Assembly (NCBI RefSeq): GCF_004138135.1
Contig: NZ_RYFD01000006.1
Span: 56,790 to 120,789, forward strand
Direction: 5' to 3'
DNA from: Candidatus Oscillochloris fontis
Lineage (GTDB): Bacteria; Chloroflexota; Chloroflexia; Chloroflexales; Chloroflexaceae
DNA length: 64,000 nt
The translations under genes were made by a program, and so were the position numbers. Below, one piece after another: positions 1 to 9,205 of the stretch. Position 1 is the stretch's first letter. Each line of letters starts with the position of its first letter. The notes under the pieces were generated by a model, which did no database searches, was not told the origin of the DNA, and saw only the letters and a list, made by a program, of their open reading frames with translations.

Positions 1-2048
1 TTGCCAACGCCTTCCGCATTCAAGCCGAACAGAATGCCCGCCAAGCCCGCTCACGGGAACTGGCCGCCGCTGCCGTCAGCAACCTACAGGTTGATCCCCA
101 ACGCAGCCTCATCCTGGCCCACGCCGCCTATGCCACCAGTGCCGCTGCCGGTGATCCCGCTCCACCCGAAACGCTAGAGGCATTGCACCAAGCCCTCGCC
201 GCCTCGCGGGTGCGCCAGATCATCCGCGTGAGTGAACGCGGCCTGCAAGACCTCGCCCTCAGCCCCGATGGTCGCATGATTGCCACCAACGCCAGTGATG
301 GCCAGATCCACCTCATTGATCGCGCCCAAGGCCAGGAGATCCAACACATCACAGCCAATGATGCCGGGTTACCCACCTTTGGCCTCGCTTTTAGCCCCGA
401 TGGTACCTATCTGGCGGCGGGAAGTAGCGATCAGATTATGATCTGGGCGATCACGAATGGACAGGTTGCGTACCAATTTGATGCCCATCCAGAGAGCGGT
501 GCTGAGGTTATGAACAATGATATTCTTGCCGTCGCCTTCAGCCCCGATGGTAGCGTTATTGCAAGTGGCTCCGCCGATGGCACTGCCCGGCTTTGGGATC
601 GCAACCAGGATCAACCCATCTACACCCTTGAGGTGGGAAGTGAGGTGTGGGCCATTGCCTATAGCCCCGATGGTCGCTACCTCGCTACGGGTGACTTCGC
701 AGGCCAGATCATGTTCTGGGATGTGCTGACAGGTGATCTGATCTGGAGCCTCCCCGCTCACCAAGACCTTATTACCGGGATGGCCATCAGCCCCGATGGT
801 AGTGTCATCGCCAGTAGCTCAGCCGATCTGAGTGTGCGGTTGTGGGCGAGCAGTGATGGCAGTGCCCTGGATATCCTACGTGGCCATGTCACCACCGTAG
901 AGACCGTAGCCTTTAGTAGGACTGGCGACCGACTTGCCACGGCCAGTGCCGATGGCAGTGCCAAGGTCTGGGCAATGAATAACAGCCGCATGATCCTCAG
1001 CCTCATGGGGCACGAGAATGGACTCAGCGGAGCCATCTTCAGCCCCGATGGTGCCCAACTAATCACCAGTAGCCTCGACGGGACGTTGCGCACCTGGGAT
1101 CTCAGCCTCGCCCCCGCTGACGGAGCCTACGGGGCGATCTTTAGCCCCGCTGGTGACACTTTGGCTACCTATGGAGCAACACAGGTACAGATCTGGAATC
1201 AGTCTGACGAAACGATGCTCTATAGTATCGAAATTCCTATCCTAATCGCTACCATCGCCTATCATCCGCAAGGCACTGAGATCGCCGTGGGAAGTATTGA
1301 TGGCACCATTCTTTTGATCACCCCCCAGAGTGGCACTATCAATCAACGGTTAGAAGGTCATAGCGATCAGGTTAACCGCATAGCCTATAGCCCTGATGGG
1401 CAGCGGCTAGTGAGTGCCAGCCGCGATGGCAGCCTGAGTATCTGGGACTGCACCGACGGTAGCGAAATCATCAATCTTCCCACAACGAATAGTGATGAAG
1501 TTACCGTTGTTGCCTTTAGCCCCGCTGGAAGCATGATCGCAAGTGTCGCCAACGGAGAGATCAGCCTCTGGGATGCCGCTGGTCAGAGCCTCGGCAAGAC
1601 CTGGACACTCCGCAGTAACGAGATCGTGCAGGGGCTAACCTTCAGCCACGATGGGCGTTGGCTGGCTGCGGGCAATGATAGTGGAGATCTGGCTATCTGG
1701 GAGGTCAGCACTAGCCGCGAAGTGGCTCGGATCACAACCCAGAGCGCCTTCACCGATCTCGCCTTTAGCCCCGATGGCACCCACATCGCCAGCGCCGAAC
1801 GCACCCGGCAGGTACGGATCTGGGATGCGGCTACCCTGCAACAGATCCAGGTACTACCACATCCATCCGAGGTCTATACGGTGAACTACCACCCACAGGG
1901 AAGCAGTATCGTTAGTGCCAGTGCCGATGGTATTGCACGGATCATGCCGGTAAGCACCGCAGATCTGCTCAGGCTCGTCACCCAAACCACGCTGCGGCCC
2001 GCCAGCCGATCTGAATGTACAACATATGGACAATTTGATGGGTGTTGA
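1..2048 (+). CDS. WD40-repeat protein, C-terminal part (gene begins before the window)
   Basis: The reading frame is open from base 3 with no start needed, so the gene is cut by the window edge. The first ~50 residues (ending in a stretch like 'DPQRSLILAHAAY') resemble the helical linker that precedes the propeller in nSTAND/AAA-WD40 or kinase-WD40 signalling proteins of filamentous bacteria. After it I count 14 WD40 units, each with an 'FSPDG..IASGS.DG...LWD'-like core, enough for two 7-bladed beta-propellers. The extreme C-terminus (TTLRPASRSEC) matches the usual 'R.LT..EC' tail of such proteins. The effector domain lies upstream, so the output (NTPase, kinase or protease) cannot be told. 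The next gene starts 34 bases downstream on the same strand and may be co-transcribed. Confidence 0.85.
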   Translation, partial: ANAFRIQAEQNARQARSRELAAAAVSNLQVDPQRSLILAHAAYATSAAAGDPAPPETLEALHQALAASRVRQIIRVSERGLQDLALSPDGRMIATNASDGQIHLIDRAQGQEIQHITANDAGLPTFGLAFSPDGTYLAAGSSDQIMIWAITNGQVAYQFDAHPESGAEVMNNDILAVAFSPDGSVIASGSADGTARLWDRNQDQPIYTLEVGSEVWAIAYSPDGRYLATGDFAGQIMFWDVLTGDLIWSLPAHQDLITGMAISPDGSVIASSSADLSVRLWASSDGSALDILRGHVTTVETVAFSRTGDRLATASADGSAKVWAMNNSRMILSLMGHENGLSGAIFSPDGAQLITSSLDGTLRTWDLSLAPADGAYGAIFSPAGDTLATYGATQVQIWNQSDETMLYSIEIPILIATIAYHPQGTEIAVGSIDGTILLITPQSGTINQRLEGHSDQVNRIAYSPDGQRLVSASRDGSLSIWDCTDGSEIINLPTTNSDEVTVVAFSPAGSMIASVANGEISLWDAAGQSLGKTWTLRSNEIVQGLTFSHDGRWLAAGNDSGDLAIWEVSTSREVARITTQSAFTDLAFSPDGTHIASAERTRQVRIWDAATLQQIQVLPHPSEVYTVNYHPQGSSIVSASADGIARIMPVSTADLLRLVTQTTLRPASRSECTTYGQFDGC

Positions 2049-2082
2049 TCTGAAAAACGGTTAGCTTCTTAAGGAAAAACCT

Positions 2083-5000
2083 ATGCTGCACCCACGTTAT
2101 GCCGTATCATTCACGCTCATCATCGTTCTGATCAGCACCACGATGATTGATCTCCCGGTTGTTTCGCGTCTTCCTATGGCACAGGCGGCTGGAGTTGCCT
2201 TACAATCATACTGGCTCTCTACCGATGCTGCAAATGTAGGTAATCTTGCCTGGGGTGATGTAGATAATGATGGTAATCTTGATCTTGCCATAAGTAGTGG
2301 AGCAAAACCGCTACGGGTATATCGTAATAACAATGGCGTTATTGATACTCAATCTGTATGGTCGGCAACTGATCGCAACAGTGGCGGGCTCGCCTGGGGC
2401 GATGTAGACAATGATGGCGATCTCGATCTTGCCATTGGTGCCCGCCTCTATCGCAACGATGCGGGTCTGCTCAGTGCCACCGCCGTATGGACGGCCAGCG
2501 ACCTCAATTCGCTAGAATCAGTCCCTAGTGTTGCCTGGGCCGATGTTGATGCAGATGGGGACTTGGATTTGGCAATTGCCAAAACAACCCATGTGAATGA
2601 TCTAGGCGAAATTTCAAAAGGAAATGCCTTGATCTATGCCAATACAAGTGGGGTCTTAAGTTTAACCCCGGTTTGGCAATCTGGTGAAGCAAGCTATGCC
2701 CAATATGTCGCGTGGGGTGATATAGATAACGATGGAAAACCCGACCTCGCCGTAGGTAATGGCGAATTGTTTGAATCTGAACCAACCCGCATTTATCGCA
2801 ATACTGGTACATCACTTCAGACAAGTGCCTACCTGACCACAAATCAAACCAGTAGCCTCACGACCCTCGATTGGGGTGATGTGAATGGCGATGGCAAACA
2901 AGATCTGGTGGTAGGTAATAATACGCCTAGCCCACAGCAACCGCTCTTCGTCTACATCAACAACAATGGCAATTTTTCATTATCAGAAGGAATCATGACC
3001 TGGGCTACATCGCCTTGGATTCCAACCGAGACCGATCATAGCACTGATGTCGCCTTAGTTGATGTTGATCAGGATTTCGATCTCGATCTGAGTGTCGGCA
3101 ACTCAAACGGAAAGAATCGCATCTACCTCAATACAGGTGGAACCTTCAGTACAACTGCGGATTGGCAAGCAACCCATGGTGATAGAACTGCGAGTCTCGC
3201 CTGGGCAGATATTGATGCCGATAATGATCTCGATCTTATCGTCGGCAACCAGCTTAATAGTCGCATCTACCTGAATGGACAGAGCAGTCTCAGCGGCAGC
3301 ATTGTTTGGGAAAACAGCGTAACCGACTACAGTTCCAAGGTGGCATGGGGCGACATGAATGGTGACGGGCGGCTCGATCTGGCGGTTGGTAATCTCTCCA
3401 TCCCCAATCAGGTCTTTCTCAACCAGAGCGGGATGCTCCAAACCAGTGCGACATGGAACGCCGATGAGACCAGCACCACCACCGATCTTGATTGGGGTGA
3501 TGTGGATGGCGATGGCGATCTCGATCTGGCCGTTGGGAATGACGGTCAACCACGGCGACTCTATCTCAATAATGGCTCCACGCTCAGTACGAGTGCCAAT
3601 TGGAGTTCTACAGATTTTTTCACCTTTAGCATGGCCTGGGCTGATGCTGATAACGATGGCAATCTCGATCTTGCCGTCGGAACCGACACCGATTTCAGGT
3701 TCCACCAGAATACGAGTGGAACGCTCAATCCAAGTACCCCTCTTCCTGTCAGCTTTTGGGGCAATACGTCCGCTGTAGCCTGGGGTGATGTAGATGGCGA
3801 TGGTGATCTTGATCTCGCCGTCGCAAATGAAGTCTATCGAACAACCAATGGGAGCCTAGAAGGTCAGCCCTATTGGCGCGCCGAGGAGAATAATACCCTC
3901 TCTAGCATCGCCTGGGGTGATGTGGATGGCGATGGTGATCTCGATCTGGCAGTAGGGAATAAGGGGCAACCCAACCGCGTCTATCGCAACGATCAAGGGA
4001 TCTTGACCTCAAGCGCGGTGTGGGCCTCAAATGAATCCGATACCACCACCGCGATTGCCTGGGGCGATGTGGATGGCGATGGCGATCTCGATCTGGCCGC
4101 TGGGAATAACGGGCAACCGCTGCGCATCTATCGTAATCAGCGCGGGCAACTGAGCCAGAATGCCACGTGGTCATCTGCTGAGATCAGCAATACCCAGTCT
4201 ATCGCCTGGGGCGATATGAATGGCGATGGTCAACTCGAACTGGCCGTCGCGAATCGCGGTACCTCCAATCGGGTCTATGCCTTCCAGCAGACTCCGAGCA
4301 GTGCCGCGAATCAACTGCCGCGTGCCGCGCTCGCCTACCCAACCAAGACCAGTGGCACCGGGAGCTATAGCGCTAACTTCTTCGCGGTGAGTCGTATCGT
4401 CAGCGGCGAAATCAGTATTCCCTATGTGCTACGCGATGCCGAGAGTCATCCAGCCAATATCTATGTCGAATATTCACTCAACGGGGGTGGCAATTGGCTT
4501 CCGGCAATCCCCACTGGTAGTACCATCACCCGGCACCTAACCACCAGTGCCACAGGGGTGAACCATACCTTTGGTTGGGACACGCTGGCCAGCGAGGTCA
4601 TCGGTCAGTCTGATATGGCAGTGGTGCGGCTACGCGCCTTCCCCAGCTATCGCCCCACAACCAGTATGATTCCTGGGAACTACCAGTATAGCTACACCGG
4701 CACCTCCAGTTTCCCCTTCCGGTTGCGTGGAACGATTGCCCGCGTCATGAACACCCAGACACCAGCCCAGCCTATCGCCAACGCACGGGTCTATCGGATT
4801 CCGCATGGCCAGAATCTTGCTGGTCTGCCCCTGAGTAATTCCCTCAATGGCAGCCCGGTTCTGAGCGATCAGAGTGGTTATGTCAACAGCCGCACGCCGC
4901 TCAATCCTGGCGATCAACTGGTTGCGCTTCACGTCATCAATCAGGATGATAGCCGTTTCACCTTCGCCTATACCAGTGCAGCCCCCACCAGCAGCGGCTT

Positions 5001-7461
5001 GAATACGCTGCCAGTTGGCAGTACGGGTGGTACCCAAACCCTGGTTGTCAACCCTAGCAATCCGCTCCTGCTGCTCAATCTCAATATCGGCATCGAATGG
5101 GATGCGCGCCAAGATGCGGCCTTTATGCAGGCGCTACGCAACCGCCTGCAACGCACCTCCGAGGTACTCTACGATTGGAGCAACGGCCAAGTTGCTCTGG
5201 GCAGTATTACCATCTACCAGAATAAAGAGCGCTGGAGCCATGTGCGTGATGCCCAGGGCAATGTCACTCAGCGCGGGGTCGATCTGCGTATCTACGCCGC
5301 CAATAACCTGCGCCCCAATGCCACCCAGGGCGGCATCGTCAATGCCCCCACCAGTGTCACCTATCTATCGGGAAAGAGCGCCACCTATGAGCCAGGCTAT
5401 ATTCGGATGGGTTCGGCATGGAATAGTGATGGTAACCCCCAGATTGATAATGGTGAAGAGTGGGCACGCGCTTTAGCGCATGAGATCGGTCATTATGTCT
5501 TCTATCTTGATGAGACCTACCTGGGCAAGATCAGTAGCCCCGATGGCAGCCTGCTTGTACCCACCACCGGCTGTAGCAGCGCCATGTATGATCCCTACGT
5601 GGATAGTTCGAGTGAGTTTCGCCCCAGTAGCGATTGGCCGAGCGCATGCCAAACCACGCTCCAACATCTGGGGAGTGGGATGAGCGAGTGGGGCAGCATC
5701 ACCCACTTCTATACCCGTACTCAGGCGCAGCATGGTTTTACTTTCAGCTTGAATGTTCCGGCAAGCACCCAGAGTAATCCGGGGCCAAGCCTGTTGCCAC
5801 TCCAACTGCTCCAGGTGGCCGAGGCCAGCGCCACGGGCACTGCCGCGCCTGCCGCAGCCTTCTACAGCATCATTGCCCCCGGTGGTGGTCGTTACACACC
5901 CAGCCCGGTTGCCCGCGCCTTCATCTTCCCGGCAAATAATGCCACCCCGATTGATCTGGGTGTGCCCGCTACCGGCCAAGTGCTCGCACGCGGCTTCCGC
6001 AGTGGGGATCGGCTGTGTCTCTTCGATCCTGCCCAGGGTCTCTTCGGGTGTAACCTGACCGCCACTGGCCTGCAACTCACCGCCAACTACCCCGACTGGC
6101 AGCCGGAGATCCAGATCACACCGCAGACCGATCCTACCGCGATGACCATGGTGCTCCAGGTGCGCATCCCAGTGCAGAGTACCATCACTGAAGGGCAAAC
6201 CCCACCCACTGCGCTCCAGATCCGGCTCTTCCCGCGTGAGGGCGAGATCGCGCCGGTACTGGTGAGTGCGCCGCTTCAGAATGGCTTCTACACAGCCAAT
6301 ATTGCCCTGAGTAGCATTGTTGAGGAGGGCTTGCTACACATCTGGGTGGATGAAGCCACACCACGCCGCGAGGCGATCAGCGACTACGCGATTGGAGGCA
6401 ACCCGGCCCCACGCAGCCAACCACCCCGCCGCTCACGCCGCAATGCGCCCGCCGTCTCTCCCGATGGCCAGGCAACGATCTTTGCCGAAGATACCACCTT
6501 CCCAAGTGGCGACTTCTTCGCGCTGCAACGCGCAGCGAGTCTACCCACCCTACCCGCTTGGGCCACTCAGGTCGGCCAGGGCTACCGCCTGCTCGCCTCG
6601 CGCCCAGAGATGCTCAGTCAGGTGGATAAGCCCCTGGCGCTGAGTCTCAGCTATAGCCAGGGCGATGTGCCCCTCGGTCTGGAGCGTGATGTGCGTGTCC
6701 TCTTCCACGATGGCACCCGCTGGAGAGAGTTGGAGACTCGTGTTGATACGGCCCGCAACGAGGCAGCGGTGAAAGTCCAGCCTACCCCCGGCATCTATGT
6801 ACTGGTCACGAGCCTACGCCTCACATTCAACCGTGCGGGCTGGAACTTCGTCTATTCCTACCCCGGTGCCACTGGCCCGGTGACAGAAGTTCTCAGTGCG
6901 GCTGCCGAACAGCAAGCCTACACCATGCTCTATGGCTATGATCCGAACGATGCCAATGATCCATGGAAGGTCTTTACGCCCGATCCCATGATCCCCGCAT
7001 GGGTGCTAGAATTAACCCAGATGCAGGAGAGCGAGAGCTACTGGATCTACCTGACCACGGCCAATAGCACAATTGCCCTACCCATTCCCGATACGAGCCT
7101 GAATGCGATGCTACTGCCACCGCCGCCCTCAAACGTGTATGGATTCCTCGATAGTAGTTGGGGCTTTACACCCCAAACCGGGCTGAGTGTCAAAGCCATG
7201 AACGGAACAACCGTCTGTGGCACGAGCACAACCCGGAATGTTGCTAGTGGGCAGATCGGGTTTGCACTGGATATGCTGGCTCTTGATGGCGAACACCCTC
7301 AGTGTGGTGTCACGCAGGAGATGATGACAATCCAGATCAGTAATGGTGCGAATATCTTATCTAGCGTCACTATTCCTTGGAGCAACAGTGCCATCCGCGA
7401 AGTCGGGCCAAATGGAATCGTGATCAAGAATCCTGTCTATCTGCCGCTGGTGATGCGCTAG
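2083..7461 (+). CDS. Secreted FG-GAP/VCBS repeat protein with zinc-metalloprotease-like site
   Basis: 1792 residues. The start ATG follows AAGGA at about 8 bases. Residues 1-36 form a signal peptide (hydrophobic core then AQAAG). Residues ~55-720 hold 14 FG-GAP/VCBS units with the Ca-binding core 'WGDVDGDGDLDLAVG' or variants; this number fits two 7-bladed integrin-type propellers. A middle region (~730-1240) contains HEIGH at 1133-1137, preceded by 'EWARALA' and followed by Asp at 1143. That Asp sits at the position of the third zinc ligand in the metzincin HExxHxxGxxH/D motif, although the glycine is Phe here. The rest is beta-rich, and the protein ends in VYLPLVMR. Probable extracellular calcium-stabilised protein, possibly a protease or adhesin; the substrate is unknown. 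Proteolytic activity is inferred only from the motif. Confidence 0.85.
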   Translation: MLHPRYAVSFTLIIVLISTTMIDLPVVSRLPMAQAAGVALQSYWLSTDAANVGNLAWGDVDNDGNLDLAISSGAKPLRVYRNNNGVIDTQSVWSATDRNSGGLAWGDVDNDGDLDLAIGARLYRNDAGLLSATAVWTASDLNSLESVPSVAWADVDADGDLDLAIAKTTHVNDLGEISKGNALIYANTSGVLSLTPVWQSGEASYAQYVAWGDIDNDGKPDLAVGNGELFESEPTRIYRNTGTSLQTSAYLTTNQTSSLTTLDWGDVNGDGKQDLVVGNNTPSPQQPLFVYINNNGNFSLSEGIMTWATSPWIPTETDHSTDVALVDVDQDFDLDLSVGNSNGKNRIYLNTGGTFSTTADWQATHGDRTASLAWADIDADNDLDLIVGNQLNSRIYLNGQSSLSGSIVWENSVTDYSSKVAWGDMNGDGRLDLAVGNLSIPNQVFLNQSGMLQTSATWNADETSTTTDLDWGDVDGDGDLDLAVGNDGQPRRLYLNNGSTLSTSANWSSTDFFTFSMAWADADNDGNLDLAVGTDTDFRFHQNTSGTLNPSTPLPVSFWGNTSAVAWGDVDGDGDLDLAVANEVYRTTNGSLEGQPYWRAEENNTLSSIAWGDVDGDGDLDLAVGNKGQPNRVYRNDQGILTSSAVWASNESDTTTAIAWGDVDGDGDLDLAAGNNGQPLRIYRNQRGQLSQNATWSSAEISNTQSIAWGDMNGDGQLELAVANRGTSNRVYAFQQTPSSAANQLPRAALAYPTKTSGTGSYSANFFAVSRIVSGEISIPYVLRDAESHPANIYVEYSLNGGGNWLPAIPTGSTITRHLTTSATGVNHTFGWDTLASEVIGQSDMAVVRLRAFPSYRPTTSMIPGNYQYSYTGTSSFPFRLRGTIARVMNTQTPAQPIANARVYRIPHGQNLAGLPLSNSLNGSPVLSDQSGYVNSRTPLNPGDQLVALHVINQDDSRFTFAYTSAAPTSSGLNTLPVGSTGGTQTLVVNPSNPLLLLNLNIGIEWDARQDAAFMQALRNRLQRTSEVLYDWSNGQVALGSITIYQNKERWSHVRDAQGNVTQRGVDLRIYAANNLRPNATQGGIVNAPTSVTYLSGKSATYEPGYIRMGSAWNSDGNPQIDNGEEWARALAHEIGHYVFYLDETYLGKISSPDGSLLVPTTGCSSAMYDPYVDSSSEFRPSSDWPSACQTTLQHLGSGMSEWGSITHFYTRTQAQHGFTFSLNVPASTQSNPGPSLLPLQLLQVAEASATGTAAPAAAFYSIIAPGGGRYTPSPVARAFIFPANNATPIDLGVPATGQVLARGFRSGDRLCLFDPAQGLFGCNLTATGLQLTANYPDWQPEIQITPQTDPTAMTMVLQVRIPVQSTITEGQTPPTALQIRLFPREGEIAPVLVSAPLQNGFYTANIALSSIVEEGLLHIWVDEATPRREAISDYAIGGNPAPRSQPPRRSRRNAPAVSPDGQATIFAEDTTFPSGDFFALQRAASLPTLPAWATQVGQGYRLLASRPEMLSQVDKPLALSLSYSQGDVPLGLERDVRVLFHDGTRWRELETRVDTARNEAAVKVQPTPGIYVLVTSLRLTFNRAGWNFVYSYPGATGPVTEVLSAAAEQQAYTMLYGYDPNDANDPWKVFTPDPMIPAWVLELTQMQESESYWIYLTTANSTIALPIPDTSLNAMLLPPPPSNVYGFLDSSWGFTPQTGLSVKAMNGTTVCGTSTTRNVASGQIGFALDMLALDGEHPQCGVTQEMMTIQISNGANILSSVTIPWSNSAIREVGPNGIVIKNPVYLPLVMR

Positions 7462-7472
7462 ACAGTAGGCTA

Positions 7473-7573
7473 TTGGGGCAACGCCCCAAACCCCAATGTT
7501 TGGTGGTGGTTGGCGGCTGCGCCGCCCACATCAGAGAAAAAAGCGGGTCTGGGGCGCAGCCCCCGAACCCGCA
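7473..7573. repeat. Intergenic GC-rich hairpin cluster
   Basis: Between the FG-GAP gene and the L,D-transpeptidase gene lie three hairpins in a row: TTGGGGC-aac-GCCCCAA (7473-7489), a GGCGGC-tgc-GCCGCC-type stem near 7512-7527, and a longer imperfect stem around 7543-7572. The GGCGGC..GCCGCC core is shared with the long palindromes at 52121-52167 and 60049-60101, so this looks like a dispersed repeat family. The first hairpin could also end transcription of the upstream gene, but there is no T-run after it. Confidence 0.6.
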
Positions 7574-7593
7574 CCGCATTAGACAGGTGAACT

Positions 7594-8727
7594 ATGCACC
7601 GACGCATGCGCCACATCTTGCAGATCGGGATCATTCTGGGGCTACTCGTACCTCTCTGGCTCCACCCAGCGCTGAGCCGTGCCAATCCCGACCGCCTCTT
7701 CTTTGTCTCGACTGGACACCACCTCAGCGATGACTTTCTGGGCTATTGGCGTGCCAGTCATGGCCCGCAGACCCTCGGTGCGCCGATCAGTGAGCCATTT
7801 ACCGATGGCGATCTCACGGTTCAGTACTTTGTTCTTGGGCGGCTGGAGCGCCACCCGGAGTATGGCAATGCAATTGTGCGCGGCCTCTTAGGGCACGAGT
7901 ATAGTCGCGCCCTCGCACGGCGCTTCCCCGCCGCAACCAGCCGCGCCGACCAAGCCGATACCCGCTTCTTTACTGAAACCAAGCATACCCTTGGCTCACC
8001 CTTCCGCGAGTTCTGGGAGGCCAATGGTGACATCGAGGTCTTCGGGTTTCCGATCAGCGAACCACTCTGGGAATATGTCGGATCGGAATTGATCCACGTC
8101 CAGTACTTCGAGCGCACCCGGCTTGAGTACCGCGCCACAAATACGCCAGCAGTCACCATGAGTGGCTTGGGGCGTGATGTAGCCCGGCTGCGCGGTATCC
8201 ATACTGCCCCGGTCACCCCCGACAATGCGATCCGAGTTGGTGATGATGGTGCCACGATCATCGAACCAACCCCCACCCCCGCCCCAGCCCCGACTAACCG
8301 CCCGGCTGCCACGCCCCGCCCGACGAGTAAACCGGTGGCTCCAGCAACAAGTAGTAGTGGCAAGAGCATGATTGTGGATATTAGCGACCAATGGCTCTAT
8401 GCCTACGAGGGCCAGACCCTCATCTATGATGCGCCTGTCTCAACCGGACGTGATGGCTTCAATACCCCGATTGGTACCTTTGCGGTCTATGCCAAAATCC
8501 GCTCGCAGACGATGGAGGGCACTCTGGGCGGTGAATACTACCGCGTCCCCGATGTGCCGCACGTGATGTACATTGTGGGTGGGGTTGCCATTCATGGCAC
8601 CTACTGGCACAATCGTTTTGGCAGCGGGGTACGCATGAGCCACGGCTGTATCAATGTGGGCCTCAGCCAAGCTGCCTGGCTCTACAATTGGGCACCGATG
8701 GGCACCCCAGTAACGGTGCGCTGGTAG
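7594..8727 (+). CDS. L,D-transpeptidase (YkuD) with LGFP-like repeats
   Basis: 377 residues. The start ATG follows AGGTGA; an ATG five codons later is also possible. An N-terminal hydrophobic segment (to about residue 30) is a signal peptide. Two repeats of the 'FGFPISEP...VQYFER' type (~35-200), common in Chloroflexota exported enzymes, may bind wall or glycan. A Pro/Thr-rich linker (~222-257) leads to a YkuD domain (~258-377) with the catalytic signature HGTYWH...SHGCIN, nucleophile Cys352. YkuD enzymes form 3-3 crosslinks in peptidoglycan or attach proteins to it. The gene stands alone on the plus strand; a repeat field follows. Confidence 0.93.
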   Translation: MHRRMRHILQIGIILGLLVPLWLHPALSRANPDRLFFVSTGHHLSDDFLGYWRASHGPQTLGAPISEPFTDGDLTVQYFVLGRLERHPEYGNAIVRGLLGHEYSRALARRFPAATSRADQADTRFFTETKHTLGSPFREFWEANGDIEVFGFPISEPLWEYVGSELIHVQYFERTRLEYRATNTPAVTMSGLGRDVARLRGIHTAPVTPDNAIRVGDDGATIIEPTPTPAPAPTNRPAATPRPTSKPVAPATSSSGKSMIVDISDQWLYAYEGQTLIYDAPVSTGRDGFNTPIGTFAVYAKIRSQTMEGTLGGEYYRVPDVPHVMYIVGGVAIHGTYWHNRFGSGVRMSHGCINVGLSQAAWLYNWAPMGTPVTVRW

Positions 8728-8809
8728 AAGAGATCTGGAGATAGCAAAGCTCGCTCGATATCGTGGATATGGCGGGGTGGGAGAACATTGGGTATGCCGC
8801 AACGCACCC

Positions 8810-9080
8810 GTAGGGCGAAGCATCGCCCCCCAACATGGTTGGGGTTCCCCAGGCCATCGGGGGCGCGATGCTTCGCCCCTACGGGAGGCCAGGGAATGGT
8901 GGCGCACCCGTGGCATGCGCGGGGCCGGGGTTCATGTAGGGGCGAAGCATCGCCCCCCAACCATGTTGGGGTTCCCCAGGCCATCGGGGGCGCGATGCTT
9001 CGCCCCTACGGGAGCCAGGGAATGGTGGCGCACCCGTGGCATGCGCGGGGCCGGGGTTCATGTAGGGGCGAAGCATCGCC
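8810..9080. repeat. Tandem repeat of a 126-base unit containing a palindromic element
   Basis: Two full units and the beginning of a third, with period 126 (starts at 8810, 8936 and 9062). Each unit holds a ~73-base imperfect palindrome whose arms read GTAGGGGCGAAGCATCGCC and its complement, followed by a ~53-base spacer. The two copies differ by only a few bases, so the duplication is recent. The same palindrome family recurs singly at 62832-62905. The open frames that cross this field are artefacts of the repeat. The flanking stretch 8728-8809 shows nothing else that I can recognise. Confidence 0.9.
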
Positions 9081-9100
9081 TGCGGGCAACCCACTGCCGG

Positions 9101-9129
9101 TCGGGATTCCGCGCTGCGCTCGGAATGAC
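9101..9129. repeat. Short palindromic repeat (GGATTCC..GGAATGAC type)
   Basis: An imperfect hairpin, ATTCCGCG-ctg-CGCTCGGAAT, directly after the tandem repeat field. It resembles short dispersed repeats of the form 'CGGGATTC..GAATGAC' that I associate with GC-rich bacterial genomes. Only one copy is visible in this window. Confidence 0.45.
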
Positions 9130-9156
9130 AAGCGCTTCAGCACCAGAAAAGCAATA

Positions 9157-9184
9157 CCCCCTCTCTCGCACGCGAGAGAGGGGG
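9157..9184. terminator. Strong hairpin between convergent genes
   Basis: Perfect 12-base arms, CCCCCTCTCTCG and its complement, with loop CACG. It lies between the 3' end of the L,D-transpeptidase gene (plus strand) and the 3' end of the minus-strand gene at 9206, where a bidirectional transcription stop is expected. No T-run follows, so it may equally be another member of the dispersed repeats in this field. Confidence 0.5.
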
Positions 9185-9205
9185 CTAGGGGGGGTGAGGG
9201 CCAGA

